NCBI GenBank assembly: GCA_963830885.1
Contig: CAWHOA010000026.1
Span: 62,001 to 126,000, forward strand
Reading direction: 5' to 3'
DNA length: 64,000 bases
Source of the DNA: JAIBJN01 sp963830885
GTDB lineage: Bacteria > Actinomycetota > Thermoleophilia > Gaiellales > Gaiellaceae
The notes below the pieces were generated by a model. The model saw only the letters and a list, made by a program, of their open reading frames with translations, was not told the origin of the DNA and made no database searches. Positions 8,475 to 17,627 of the stretch are shown here, one piece after another. How positions within the stretch are numbered: the first letter of the stretch is position 1; every line of letters starts with the position of its first letter. The translations under genes were made by a program, and so were the position numbers.

Positions 8475-8631
8475 GGCGCGATTCTACGGGCGTCGAAAGC
8501 CGGCCCCGCCAATGGCCGCCTGGCGCGCTGTGGGCGGCTTGGTACGCAATTGGCACGAGTCTGTGCCCCACGAGTGCGGATTTCTCCGTTAGGCTCGAAA
8601 GCGGGTGGTGGGACGGGGTGCCCCTGGAGAG

Positions 8632-10695
8632 TTAAGGCGATGAGTCCCGATCCGGGGGCCTCTCGGGCCGGGAGCTCTGGAGCCGGCGGAGCTCCTCGAG
8701 GGGGATGTGACAGCGGAGAGCGTGGCCGGGCTCGACCTCGGCGAGCGGGGGCTCCTGCTCCTCGCACACCGCGCCGAGCTTCCGCGGGCAGCGCGTGTGG
8801 AAGACGCAGCCGGACGGCGGCGCGGCCGCGCTCGGGATCTCGCCCTCGAGCCGGATGCGCGGACGCTCGCCACCCTCGAGCGTGGGCACGGCCGAGAGGA
8901 GCGCCTCGGTATACGGATGGTGCGGTGCCGCGAAGACGGTCGCTGCGTCACCGATCTCCATCAGCCGGCCGAGATAGAGCACGGCGATCCGGTCGGCCAG
9001 GTAGCGGACGACCCCGAGGTCGTGCGAGATGAAGATGTAGGAGACGGCCTGCTCGCCCTGGAGGTCGACGAGAAGGTTGAGGATCGCGGCCTGGACGGAG
9101 ACGTCGAGGGCCGAGGTCGGCTCGTCGCAGACGACCACGCGCGGCTCGCCGGCAAACGCCCGGGCGATGGCGACCCGCTGCTTGAGGCCGCCCGAGAGTT
9201 GGGCGGGGCGGGCGTCCAGCAGCCGCTCGTCGAAGCGCACCGCGCGCGCCAGCTCGCCGACGCGCTGGTCGCGGGCCTCCCCGCGCAGGCGGAGCAGCTT
9301 CGTCACTGCACGCGCGAGGATGCGCCGCGCCGAGAAGCGACGGTTGAGGGCCGAGTCAGGGTTCTGGAAGACGATCTGGAGCGCCCGAACGTCGTCGGTC
9401 GTCCGGCCCGCGAGCGTGGAAGCCAGAGGGTGCCCGTCGAGCTCGACGGTCGTGCCCTCGTCAGGCGGAGTCAGGCCCAGCAGAATGCGGGCGAGCGTGG
9501 TCTTGCCGCTGCCGGACTCGCCGACGATGCCGAGGGTCTCTCCGGGGCTGACCGCCAGCGTGACGCCGGCAAGCGCATGGACGTCATGGCGGTCCTGCCG
9601 GAACGTCTTCGCGGCGTCCGCGATCGCGAGAGCCGGCGCCGACGGGGCTCGCTGCGCCGGTGCCTCGCCGCCACGCGCCGAGCCGGTGTGCGGCAGCTCG
9701 TGCGCGTCCGCCCAGAAGTGGCAGCGGCTCACCCGGCCGGGCGCGACCGGATGGAGCGGCGGCTCTTCCTCCCGGCAGATCTCGCGGGCGAGCCCGCAGC
9801 GATCGGCGAACACGCACCCGGGAAGGTCCGCGCCGAGGGCCGGAAGGAGCCCGGGGATCGTGTCCAGACGACGCTCGTCCTTGCCGACTCCGCCGCGCGG
9901 GAGGCAGCGCAGGAGGCCGACGGTGTACGGGTGACGCGGGTCACGGAAAAGCTCGTCGGCGGGGCCCTCCTCGACCAGGCGCCCGGCGTACAGCACGCCG
10001 ACCCGGTCGCACATCCGCCGGACGACCGCGAGGTTGTGGCTGATGAAGAGGATGCTCGTGCCGAGCTCCTCGCGCAGGCCTGCGATCAGGTCGAGCACCT
10101 CCGCCTCCACGGTGGCGTCGAGGCCCGTGGTCGGCTCGTCGAGCACGAGGAGCGCCGGGTCGGACGCGAGCGCCATGGCGATCAGCGCCCGCTGCTGCAT
10201 CCCGCCCGAGAGCTGATGCGGGTAGCGGCGCATGACGCTCTCCGGATCGGCGATCTGGACGCGGACGAGGAGCTCGCGCGCCCGCTCGCGGGCTTCGGCC
10301 GCGCCGAGGCCCGCCGCGGTGAACGCCTCGACGACCTGGTCGCCGACGCGGAGCGACGGGTTCAGAGCCGCGCCGGGGTTCTGGTAGACCATCGAGACCG
10401 AGCGCGCTCGGTAGCGGCGAACCTCGCGCTCCGACATGGCGAGGAGGTCGGCGCCGCCGACGTGAACCCCGCCGCCCGTGACGCGCCCGTTGCGCGCGAG
10501 GTAGCGCATCACGGTGAGGGCCGTCGTGGACTTGCCGCAGCCGGACTCGCCCACGAGCCCGTACGACTCGCCCGGCGCGATCGAGAGCGTCACGCCGCGG
10601 AGCACCTGGCGCCAGCGCCCGCGCACGTTGAAGGCGACGCCGAGCTCCTCGAGCTCCAGGGCGGGCGCCGCCGGCGAGACGGGCACGGCGCTCAC
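8632..10695 (-). CDS. Peptide ABC transporter, fused double ATPase (DppD-DppF)
   Basis: One 687-residue chain carries two complete oligopeptide-type ATPases. Half one has Walker A GESGCGKST, signature LSGGMQQR, Walker B LLVLDEPTTGLD and the oligo_HPY cysteine cluster (CVFADRC). Half two has GESGSGKTT, LSGGLKQR, VVVCDEPTSALD and a second HPY tail (CVFHTRCP). In most Dpp/Opp systems these are two genes. The GTG at 10695 overlaps the dppC stop (GTGA). It powers peptide or small-solute import with the permeases upstream. The frame stays open upstream, but that extension is antisense-quality and not homologous. Confidence 0.93.
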   Translation of the reverse strand: MSAVPVSPAAPALELEELGVAFNVRGRWRQVLRGVTLSIAPGESYGLVGESGCGKSTTALTVMRYLARNGRVTGGGVHVGGADLLAMSEREVRRYRARSVSMVYQNPGAALNPSLRVGDQVVEAFTAAGLGAAEARERARELLVRVQIADPESVMRRYPHQLSGGMQQRALIAMALASDPALLVLDEPTTGLDATVEAEVLDLIAGLREELGTSILFISHNLAVVRRMCDRVGVLYAGRLVEEGPADELFRDPRHPYTVGLLRCLPRGGVGKDERRLDTIPGLLPALGADLPGCVFADRCGLAREICREEEPPLHPVAPGRVSRCHFWADAHELPHTGSARGGEAPAQRAPSAPALAIADAAKTFRQDRHDVHALAGVTLAVSPGETLGIVGESGSGKTTLARILLGLTPPDEGTTVELDGHPLASTLAGRTTDDVRALQIVFQNPDSALNRRFSARRILARAVTKLLRLRGEARDQRVGELARAVRFDERLLDARPAQLSGGLKQRVAIARAFAGEPRVVVCDEPTSALDVSVQAAILNLLVDLQGEQAVSYIFISHDLGVVRYLADRIAVLYLGRLMEIGDAATVFAAPHHPYTEALLSAVPTLEGGERPRIRLEGEIPSAAAPPSGCVFHTRCPRKLGAVCEEQEPPLAEVEPGHALRCHIPLEELRRLQSSRPERPPDRDSSP

Positions 10696-11570
10696 CGCTC
10701 GAACGCCTGGGTGAGGCCGTCCGCGACGAGGTTGACGCCGACGACGAGGGTGGCGATGGCGAGCGCGGGGAAGAACGTCGGCCACCAGTCTCCGGCGACC
10801 AGCAGCCCGTAGTTCTCGAAGATCTGCAGGCCCCAGTCCGGAGTCGGCGGCTGGATCCCGACGCCGAGGAACGAGAGCGTGGCGATGGCGAAGATCGCGT
10901 AGCCGACCCGCACGGTGAACTCCACGAGCACGGGCCCGAGCACGTTGGGAAGGATCTCGCCGGTGAGGATGTAGGGCGCGCGCTCGTTGCGGAGGCGGGC
11001 GGCCTCGACGTACTCGAGCTCCCGCTCGGAGAGCACCGCGGCGCGGACGGTGCGGGCGATGATCGGGGTGAAGACGATCCCGATCACCACGATCACGCTG
11101 AGCTGCGAGGGCCCGAGCGCCGTGAGCGCGAGCAGGCCGAAAATGACCACCGGGATGGCGAGAAACGCGTCGACGACGCGCATGATCACGTCGTCGGTGA
11201 CGCCGCGGAAGTAGCCGGTGACCAGGCCGAGCGCGGTGCCGAGCACCGTCCCCAGCAACGCTGCGAGCGGGGCGACGATCAGAATGTCCCGGGCGCCGAC
11301 GATCACCCGTGAGAAGACGTCGCGGCCCAGCCGGTCCGTGCCGAACCAGTGCTCGGACGAGGGCGGCTGCAGCTTGTTGAGGATGTCGTCCGCGTAGGGG
11401 TCGTCGGGCACGAGCGCGGGCCCGAAGAGCGCGCACAGGATCCAGAAAATGACGATGACGGCCCCCGCCAGGAACGTCCGCGAGCGGAGGACGAGCCGGA
11501 GCCGCTCGCGGCGCGATTCCTGGCCCGAGTCGTGGACGACGACGGGGGCGAGGTCGTCGACAGTGCTCAT
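10692..11570 (-). CDS. Peptide ABC transporter permease (DppC-like)
   Basis: This 292-residue inner-membrane permease has the DppC N-terminal helix (FLAGAVIVIFWILCALFGP), the periplasmic segment HWFGTDRLGRDVFSRVIVGAR and about five further helices. The cytoplasmic EAA loop EYVEAARLRNERAPYILTGE contacts the ATPase. The start ATG at 11570 overlaps the dppB stop (ATGA), and its stop overlaps the ATPase start, so the operon is tightly coupled. Confidence 0.94.
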   Translation of the reverse strand: MSTVDDLAPVVVHDSGQESRRERLRLVLRSRTFLAGAVIVIFWILCALFGPALVPDDPYADDILNKLQPPSSEHWFGTDRLGRDVFSRVIVGARDILIVAPLAALLGTVLGTALGLVTGYFRGVTDDVIMRVVDAFLAIPVVIFGLLALTALGPSQLSVIVVIGIVFTPIIARTVRAAVLSERELEYVEAARLRNERAPYILTGEILPNVLGPVLVEFTVRVGYAIFAIATLSFLGVGIQPPTPDWGLQIFENYGLLVAGDWWPTFFPALAIATLVVGVNLVADGLTQAFER

Positions 11571-12523
11571 GTCGAGGCACCTCCGAAGCGGAGGCGCGGG
11601 TTCAGCCACGCGTAGGCGAGGTCGGCGACCAGGGTCGCCAGGAGGTAGACGACTCCGATCACGAGGACGGTGCCCTCGAGCAGCGGATAGTCCTTGTGCT
11701 CGGCCGCCTCCGCGACGAGCCGGCCGATTCCGGGGTAGTTGAAGATCAACTCGATCGCGACGAGGCCGCCGATCAGGTAGCCGGTCTGCGTCGCAACGAC
11801 CGCGATCGTGGGGAGGAGGGCGTTGCGGAGGATATGGCGGCGGATCACCGTTCGCCGCGGCAGGCCCTTGAGGACCGCGGTGCGCGTGTAGTCGGCGTCG
11901 AGCGCCTCGACCGTCCCCGCGCGCGCCATCCGCGCGAGGTAGCCGAAGAGCACGAGCACGAGGCAGAGCGCGGGCAGGATCAGGTACTCGACCTGTGTGA
12001 GGAAGCTGGAGCCGGGCGGCGCCAGGGCGCTCACCGGCAGCACGTCCAGCCAGATGCCGAAGACGAGGATCACCACCACCGCCCAGACGAACTCCGGGAT
12101 CGCCGAGACCGAGAGGCCGCCGACCGAGATCAGGCGATCCCCCGCTCTGCCCTCGTGGAGCGCGGCCATGACTCCGCCCAGGATCCCGAGCGGGACGACG
12201 AGCAGGAACGCGAGGAACGCGAGCTTGGCCGAGTTCCAGAGGGCCGTGCCGACCATCTCGTCCACCGGCCTCCCCTGGGAGTACGACTCGCCCAGGTCGC
12301 CGCGGAGGACACCGCCGATCCAGTCGGCATAGCGAATATGGGCGGGCCGGTTCATGCCCAGCTCCTCGTTCAAGGCCTCGACCGTCTCCGGGGCGGCGGT
12401 CGGGCCGAGGATGTTCCGCGCCACGTCGCCCGGCATCACCTCGCAGGCGACGAAGACGATGACGCTCAGGAGCCAGAGCGTGACGAGGGCGAGCCCGATC
12501 CGCCGGAGGAGAAAGCGACCCAT
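11567..12523 (-). CDS. Peptide ABC transporter permease (DppB-like)
   Basis: This 318-residue permease shows the DppB start (MGRFLLRRIGLALVTLWLLS), a long periplasmic loop with LGMNRPAHIRYADWIGGVLR, and the EAA loop DYTRTAVLKGLPRRTVIRRH, followed by the conserved PTIAVVATQTGYLIGG helix. It pairs with DppC to form the channel. AGGAGG lies upstream of the ATG, partly overlapping the dppA stop codon (CTAGGAGG). Confidence 0.94.
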   Translation of the reverse strand: MGRFLLRRIGLALVTLWLLSVIVFVACEVMPGDVARNILGPTAAPETVEALNEELGMNRPAHIRYADWIGGVLRGDLGESYSQGRPVDEMVGTALWNSAKLAFLAFLLVVPLGILGGVMAALHEGRAGDRLISVGGLSVSAIPEFVWAVVVILVFGIWLDVLPVSALAPPGSSFLTQVEYLILPALCLVLVLFGYLARMARAGTVEALDADYTRTAVLKGLPRRTVIRRHILRNALLPTIAVVATQTGYLIGGLVAIELIFNYPGIGRLVAEAAEHKDYPLLEGTVLVIGVVYLLATLVADLAYAWLNPRLRFGGAST

Positions 12524-12537
12524 GGCGGCGGGACCTC

Positions 12538-14223
12538 CTAGCTGACGAAGCCCGCTCGGCTGAGGTCGAAGTGGCCCATGCCGGTCGGCTCGACGCCATC
12601 GACGTTCTTGCTGCCCGCGAGGTGGAAGTAGAAGTACGGAATGATCGCGGGCGCCTCGTCGAGGAGGAGCTCCTCGATCTGTTTCGCGACGGCGCGCTGG
12701 GCGTCGAGGTCCAAGGCGGCGACGTAGTCGGCGACGAGCGAGTCGAACGTGGCGTTCTTGAAGTGCGGGGCGTTGTACAGCCCCTCGCTTCCGAGCGCGG
12801 ACGTGAGGAAGACGTTCGGCACGCCGCGATGGCCCCAGTCGGTGATCCCGAAGGGCGAATCGAGCCAGCGGGAGCCGCCGTAGGTGAAGTCGCCGTAGTA
12901 GGCGCCGTCGTCGGTGAGCTGAAGCTCGACCGTGACGCCGATCGCCTCCGCCGCGTTCTGGACGAGCACGGCCAGATCGGGGATCTCGAAGCCCTGCCAG
13001 CTCTCCAGCGTGACGGCGAGGCCTTCCTTCCCTGCCGCCTGCAGGAGCTGCTTGGCCTGCTCGATGTCCTGCTCGCGCTGCGGCACGGATGGGTCGGTGG
13101 AGGGGAAGACGGGCGCGAAGGGGCTGTCGTTGCCGAGGTCGGCCCGCCCGTCGAAGAGCCCGTCGACGAGTGCCTGGCGGTCGAGCGCCAGCGCCATGGC
13201 CTGGCGCACGCGCTTGTCCGTGAACGGCTCCATGTCCGTCCGCATGTGGATGACGCGGTGCTGCGCGGCCTTGATCTCGACGACGATGATGCTCGGGTCC
13301 TCGAGCAGCGCGCTGCCGCCGGCGACGGAGAAGTTCGAGACGATGTCCACCTCGCCGCCCTGGAGGGCGAGGACGCGGGCCTGCTCGTCTTCGTAGAACC
13401 TGACCTCGCTCTGGTCGGCGAGCGGGATGCGCGACGTGTCCCAGTAGTCGGGATTCCGGACGTACGTGACGCCGACCTCGGGCGTGTACTCCTCGAGCTT
13501 CCACGGGCCGGTGCCCATGAAGCTCGACTCCCAGTCGCCCGAAAACGTCTTCGGGAGGATGACGAGGTTGTAGTTGTCCGAGCTGACCAGGTATGGGAAG
13601 TTGCCGTTGGGCGCGTCCAGCGTGAACTCGACGGTCGTGTCGTCCACGAGCTTCGTGTTCCCGGCGGAGAGGACGCCGGTGAGCGCCGAGAGCGCGTTCG
13701 ACTTGTTCTCGAGGTGGAAGTCCATGGTGGCGACGACGTCCTCCGCCGTGAGCGGTGTGCCGTCGTGGAAGGCGACGCCCTGCCGAATCGCGAACGTCCA
13801 GACGCTCCCGTCGTCGTTCGGCGCCCAGCTCTCCGCGATGCGCGGCTGCAGCATCAGGTCGCGGTCCGACCAGGCGAGGTATTCGGCGGACTGGCCCATG
13901 ACCGCGAGCCCGCCCTCGTCGCCGATCAGGAGCGGGTCGAGCGCGGTCGCCGGCGTGATCAGCGCGGTTCGCAGCGTCCCGCCGGCATGCGGCGCCGAGC
14001 TGTTCGTGTCGGTGGCGCCCGTTGTGCCGGAGGAGGCGTCGTCGTCCCCTCCGCACGCGGCGGCGACGAACGAGAGCGCGGACAGGGAGAGGCCGAGGAC
14101 TGCGCCGCGGCGCACGAACTCGCGGCGGCTGATCTTCCCGGCCGCCAGCTCGTCGATCAGGTGGTTCTCGACCTCGGTGCGTGTCCCGCGGAACTCGTCG
14201 ACACGCCGCTTTGCCTTGTCCAC
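12538..14223 (-). CDS. Peptide ABC transporter substrate-binding lipoprotein (SBP_bac_5)
   Basis: This 561-residue extracellular binding protein has a twin-arginine signal (SRREFVRRG near residue 31), a hydrophobic stretch and a lipobox ending in Cys57 (VAAACGG). The acidic/Thr-rich linker is followed by the SBP family 5 domain. Family features include LRTALITPATALDPLL, FHDGTPLTAEDVV and the DKRVRQAMALALDR box. It captures peptides, nickel or other small ligands; the substrate cannot be read from sequence. Export by Tat means it folds, possibly with a ligand, before secretion. It is the first large gene of the leftward operon. Confidence 0.93.
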   Translation of the reverse strand: MDKAKRRVDEFRGTRTEVENHLIDELAAGKISRREFVRRGAVLGLSLSALSFVAAACGGDDDASSGTTGATDTNSSAPHAGGTLRTALITPATALDPLLIGDEGGLAVMGQSAEYLAWSDRDLMLQPRIAESWAPNDDGSVWTFAIRQGVAFHDGTPLTAEDVVATMDFHLENKSNALSALTGVLSAGNTKLVDDTTVEFTLDAPNGNFPYLVSSDNYNLVILPKTFSGDWESSFMGTGPWKLEEYTPEVGVTYVRNPDYWDTSRIPLADQSEVRFYEDEQARVLALQGGEVDIVSNFSVAGGSALLEDPSIIVVEIKAAQHRVIHMRTDMEPFTDKRVRQAMALALDRQALVDGLFDGRADLGNDSPFAPVFPSTDPSVPQREQDIEQAKQLLQAAGKEGLAVTLESWQGFEIPDLAVLVQNAAEAIGVTVELQLTDDGAYYGDFTYGGSRWLDSPFGITDWGHRGVPNVFLTSALGSEGLYNAPHFKNATFDSLVADYVAALDLDAQRAVAKQIEELLLDEAPAIIPYFYFHLAGSKNVDGVEPTGMGHFDLSRAGFVS

Positions 14224-14296
14224 GTTCAGCTCTCTTTCTCGCCCGGCTCGTCGCGGAACCCGCGGTTATCGCACGGCTTCCGCAGGGAGTCAATCA

Positions 14297-14458
14297 TCAG
14301 CGGCCGACGTCCTGCTGCACCCGTGCGGGTGCGAGGCCGACGAGGTCGCGTGAGAGCGGTGCTACGAGGTCGAGGGTGCCGCGACGCGCGTCGGCGAGGG
14401 CCTCGGCGAGCGCCTGCTTCAGCTCCTGCTCGGATCGGGCGCGCCCGGTCGTCGGCAT
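14297..14458 (-). CDS. Short leaderless ORF, EgtB/DinB-like N-terminal stub
   Basis: A 53-codon ORF starts with ATG 14458, which lies 8 nt behind a minus-strand TAGGCT box (14472-14467) and has no Shine-Dalgarno. The segment ALAEALADARRGTLDLVAPL resembles the first helix of DinB_2/EgtB-type ergothioneine-pathway proteins (AxARTLALLAPLS), but the expected iron-binding part is absent. The protein stops about 70 nt before dppA. It may be a truncated relic, or simply the 5' leader ORF of the dpp operon. The promoter evidence is better than the product evidence. Confidence 0.4.
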   Translation of the reverse strand: MPTTGRARSEQELKQALAEALADARRGTLDLVAPLSRDLVGLAPARVQQDVGR

Positions 14459-14512
14459 TGCGCGCAAGCCTACCGACCACCTAGAGCGCCACGTCGCAGC
14501 CCTAAGGGCGGG

Positions 14513-14548
14513 TAGCATGCGCCCACCGCGCCGCCGGCGCGTTCTGCG
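14513..14548 (+). promoter_or_regulatory. Promoter and 5'-terminal hairpin leader of the ATP-grasp gene
   Basis: TAGCAT (14513-14518) fits a -10 box. A perfect hairpin CGCGCC-GCC-GGCGCG (14527-14541) begins close to the expected start point, and the ATG follows 7 nt after it with no Shine-Dalgarno. This repeats the arrangement in front of rplS: the same hexamer, a 6-bp stem with 3-nt loop, then 6-7 nt to ATG. Confidence 0.45.
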
Positions 14549-15725
14549 ATGAGAGACATCCTCGTCCTGTGCCCGCAGGAGCGGGACTTGAATGCGATTC
14601 GCGCCGCCGGTCTGGAAGAGCGCTACCGGGTCCGCTTTGCGCGGCTCCGACCTCGACCAGGTGGAGTCCTTCGACCGCCCAAGCCTTCCTCTCCGAGTGC
14701 GAGCCGATCCCCGCGGACGGAGTGGTCGGCACCAAGGACCAGTCCGCTCTGCTCGCAGCTCTACTGGCGGAACGCCGCGGCTTGCCGGGACCGACCCCCG
14801 AGGCGCTCTTGAGGCTTCAGCACAAGCCGACTGCCCGTTCGGTGCAACAGCTCGCGGCGCCCGAGGCGACTCCGCGCTTCGCGGTGCTCGACGGCCGTGT
14901 CACGTTCGACGTCCCCTTCTTCGTCAAGCCCGTGGTCGGACGCCTGTCCCAAAACGCTTTTCGGATCGACGATCCGCGCGAGCTCCTCGAGCTCCACGAG
15001 ATTGACCGCTACACGACGCGCTACGCGGAGATCGCCGAGCTCGCAGGCGCCGACCCGGCCCAGGCGCACGGATTTCTCGCCGAGGAGCTGCTCACCGGCG
15101 ACGAGGTGACGGTGGAGGGCTACGTGCACGACGGGCGCGTGACGGTGATCGGCCGTCACCGACTCGCTCAAGTACGAGGGGACCCTGAGCTTCGAGAGCT
15201 TCGTCTACCCGAGCGCGCTGCCGCAGGAGCGCCTCGACGAGCTGACCGACGTGAGCATGCGGGTGATGCCCGGCTTCGGGTTCGAGGACGGCATTCTTCA
15301 ACGTGGAGTTCTTCGTCCCGGCGTCGGGGCCGGCGAAGATCATCGAGGTGAACGGGCGCATCGCCTCGCAGTTCGCGCCGCTCCTCCTGGGCCTGCACGG
15401 CCGCTCGAGCTACGACGCTCTCTTCGAGCTCGCGCTCGGCGAGGATCCCAAGTGGGAGGTCGGCGCGCCGGACGGCGTGGCCGTGAGCTACGCGCTCCGC
15501 ACCTTCGAGGACGCGCTCGTGGAGGCCGTGCCGGAGCCCGAGCCCGACCTGGAGATCCTCGTCCGGCCCGGGCTGCGGCTGTCGGAGCAGGGCGTGAACG
15601 ACGCCCAGAGCTACCGGCTCGCCATCTTCACCGGCTTCGGGGAGTCCCGCGCCGAGGCGGTCGCGCGCGTGCGCGAGCGCGCCGCCGGGCTCAGCTTTCG
15701 ACTGGCGCCGGCGCCGAGTCGGTGA
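14549..15725 (+). pseudogene. ATP-grasp family enzyme, frameshifted four times
   Basis: Joining the three frames gives one protein of about 390 aa. The N-terminus is RDILVLCPQERDLNAIRAAG. The ATP-grasp core has VPFFVKPVVGRLSQNAFRI, FLAEELLTGDEVTVEGYVHDG, then VTDSLKYEGTLSFESFVYPS, and the metal-binding PAKIIEVNGRIASQ. Breaks lie near 14635, 14680, 15162 and 15296; each is repaired by removing one base. Such enzymes ligate a carboxylate to an amine or thiol; the substrate is unknown. The continuous motifs across all breaks argue for insertion errors. Its 3' end overlaps the MFS gene tail to tail by 35 nt. Confidence 0.7.
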
Positions 15726-17170
15726 CCGGAGGCGCGGGCTCGCCGCGCGCCTCGCGGTTGGAGATCCCGAACGCGCCGACTGCGGCGCCCGCGAAGGCGA
15801 GCGCGGCCGCGATAACCATGCCCGTGCGGAAGCCGTCCACCGAGGCGGCCCGCAAATCGGGCGCCGTCTGGTCGACGGCCAGCGGCACGGCGTCCGGCGC
15901 GTCCGTGTTGGCGTCGAAGACGAGCCCGATCGCGAGCCCGATCACCGCCACCGCAATGAGGCTCCCCAACCGCGAGACCGTCGAGTTGACCCCGGAGGCG
16001 ATGCCGGCGTAGCGCTCGGGCGCCGACTTGAGCGCTGTCGCCGTGATCGGCGCGACCATCATCGCGAGGCCGAGGGAGAAGAGCAGGATCCCGACGATGC
16101 CGAAGGTCCAGAACTCGGAGCGGGTGTCCACGACGGCGAAGACGAGCGTGCCGAGACCGATCAGCGCCGGCCCGAGGGTGAGGAACAGCCGCGGGCCGTG
16201 CTTGTCGGAAAGCGCCCCGAAGCGCGCGGCCAGCGCGATCATGACGATGCTCGCCGGGATGTTGAGGAGCCCGGCCTCGAACGGCGTGAAGCCGAGGAAC
16301 TGCAGGTAGAGCGTGAAGAAGACGAAGAAGCCGTAGAGCCCCGCGTAGACGAGGAAGGTCTCGGCGTTCGCGGCTGCGAAGTTCCGCTCCCGGAAGAGCG
16401 CGAATGGGAGCATGGGCTCGGCGACGCGCGTCTCGACGACCGCGAAGGCGGTGAGCGCGGCGCGCGGCGCCGACGAATGCCCACCAGAGGCCGCCGAAGC
16501 CGCGGTCGGCGCCCTCGACGAGCCCGTAGGTGAGCAGCCCGAAGCCGGTCGCGGCGAGGGCCGCGCCGGGAAGGTCGAGCCGCCCGGTGCGGGCCGGGGC
16601 GGGCGCCTCCTCCCGGCCGAGGAGCGCGAGCACGACGGCCGCGGCGGCGAGCGGGAGATTGAGGAGGAAGATCCAGCGCCACGACACCCACTCCACGAGC
16701 GCGCCTCCGGCCGGCGGCCCGAGGATCGTGGCCACGCTGGTGAACGCCGTCCAGAGCCCGATCGCGCGGCCGGCGTCGGCCCCGTAGGCGCCGCGCAGGA
16801 GCGCCAGCGAGTTGGTCGTGAGGAAGGCGCCCGCGACGCCCTGGAGCGTGCGCGCCAGGATCAGGACGGCCTCGTTCGGAGCCGCGCCCGCGAGCAGGGA
16901 GGCGGCCGCGAACCCGGCGGCGCCCCAGACGAATACGCGCCGCCGCCCGTAGCGGTCGCCGATCGCGCCCCCGACCAGGTAGAGGGAGGCGAGCGCGAGC
17001 GAGTACGAGAGGAACACCCACTGCTGCCCGGTGAGCCCGAGGTCGAGGTCCTCCTCGATCGTGGGAAGCGCGACGATGACGACGGTCGCGTCGATGAACG
17101 CAAGCGACGAGCCGAGGATCGTCGCCGCGAGCGTCAGGCGCTTGCGCGTCTCGAGCCCCAGCGTGTCCAC
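15691..17170 (-). pseudogene. MFS drug-resistance-type exporter (DHA2-like), one frameshift
   Basis: This is a major-facilitator transporter of about 490 aa. The first part has the family start SLAFIDATVVIVALPTIEEDL, motif A GDRYGRRRVFVWG and motif C-like GPPAGGALVEW. After a one-base insertion near 16465 the second part continues from LPFALFRERNF through about eight more helices. DHA2 members have 14 helices and export drugs or metabolites by proton antiport. GTG 17170 is 6 nt behind a minus-strand TATCCT (17182-17177), giving a leaderless start, and this box overlaps the promoter of the divergent gene. The frame also stays open further upstream, but that extension is not homologous. Confidence 0.75.
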
Positions 17171-17192
17171 CCGCTGAGGATACGCTGACGGC
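17171..17192. promoter_or_regulatory. 22-bp bidirectional promoter with overlapping -10 boxes
   Basis: Only 22 bp separate the divergent GTG starts at 17170 (minus) and 17193 (plus). The minus-strand box TATCCT occupies 17182-17177 and the plus-strand box TACGCT 17181-17186; they share two base pairs. Each leaves 6 nt to its own start codon. The two polymerases cannot bind together, so the genes should be mutually exclusive or alternating in initiation. Confidence 0.55.
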
Positions 17193-17615
17193 GTGTTCAG
17201 GGGAGCTGTCGCCGGAGTCGCGGCCGCAGCGGCGTGGGCGGCGGCCGAGCCCGCGGCCACCCGCCTGTGCCGTACGCCGGCCGGCTACTCGGACGTTCGC
17301 CTGCTGGGCGCGCTCCTGACGCGCGACGGACCGCGGTGGCGCGAGGCGGGCCTGGCCGCGCATCTGGTCAACGGCGCCGTCTTCGGAGCGCTCTTCGAGG
17401 CGGCCGGCGGCCGCGGCTGGAAGCAGGGAGTCGTCGCCGCGAAGCTCGAGAACCTCGCGCTCTGGCCGGGGATGGCTGCGATCGACCGCCTTCATCCCGA
17501 CCGGCGCAGCGGCGCCTGGCCGCCGCTCCTGACCAATCCCCGCGTGTTCGTCTACGAGGCCGCCGTCCACGCGCTTTTCGGCGCCGTCCTCGGCTCGCTC
17601 GTGCGGCGCGACTAG
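17193..17615 (+). CDS. Conserved hypothetical membrane-associated protein
   Basis: This 140-residue protein has small-residue-rich helices at about residues 3-20, 52-70 and 120-135 (VYEAAVHALFGAVLGSLV) that could cross the membrane. I do not recognise a named family. The GTG at 17193 is leaderless-like (TACGCT, 6 nt). Its TAG stop forms the first three bases of the TAGACT box for the nitroreductase gene. It shares its promoter region with the divergent exporter, which may hint at a joint envelope role. Confidence 0.65.
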   Translation: MFRGAVAGVAAAAAWAAAEPAATRLCRTPAGYSDVRLLGALLTRDGPRWREAGLAAHLVNGAVFGALFEAAGGRGWKQGVVAAKLENLALWPGMAAIDRLHPDRRSGAWPPLLTNPRVFVYEAAVHALFGAVLGSLVRRD

Positions 17616-17627
17616 ACTCAGGGCGCG

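Noticed and set aside
8707..10812. A 701-codon plus-strand ORF over the fused ATPase gene
   Set aside because: It is the exact antisense of a well-conserved two-domain ATPase; long empty antisense frames are normal at this GC content and the product has no recognisable motif.
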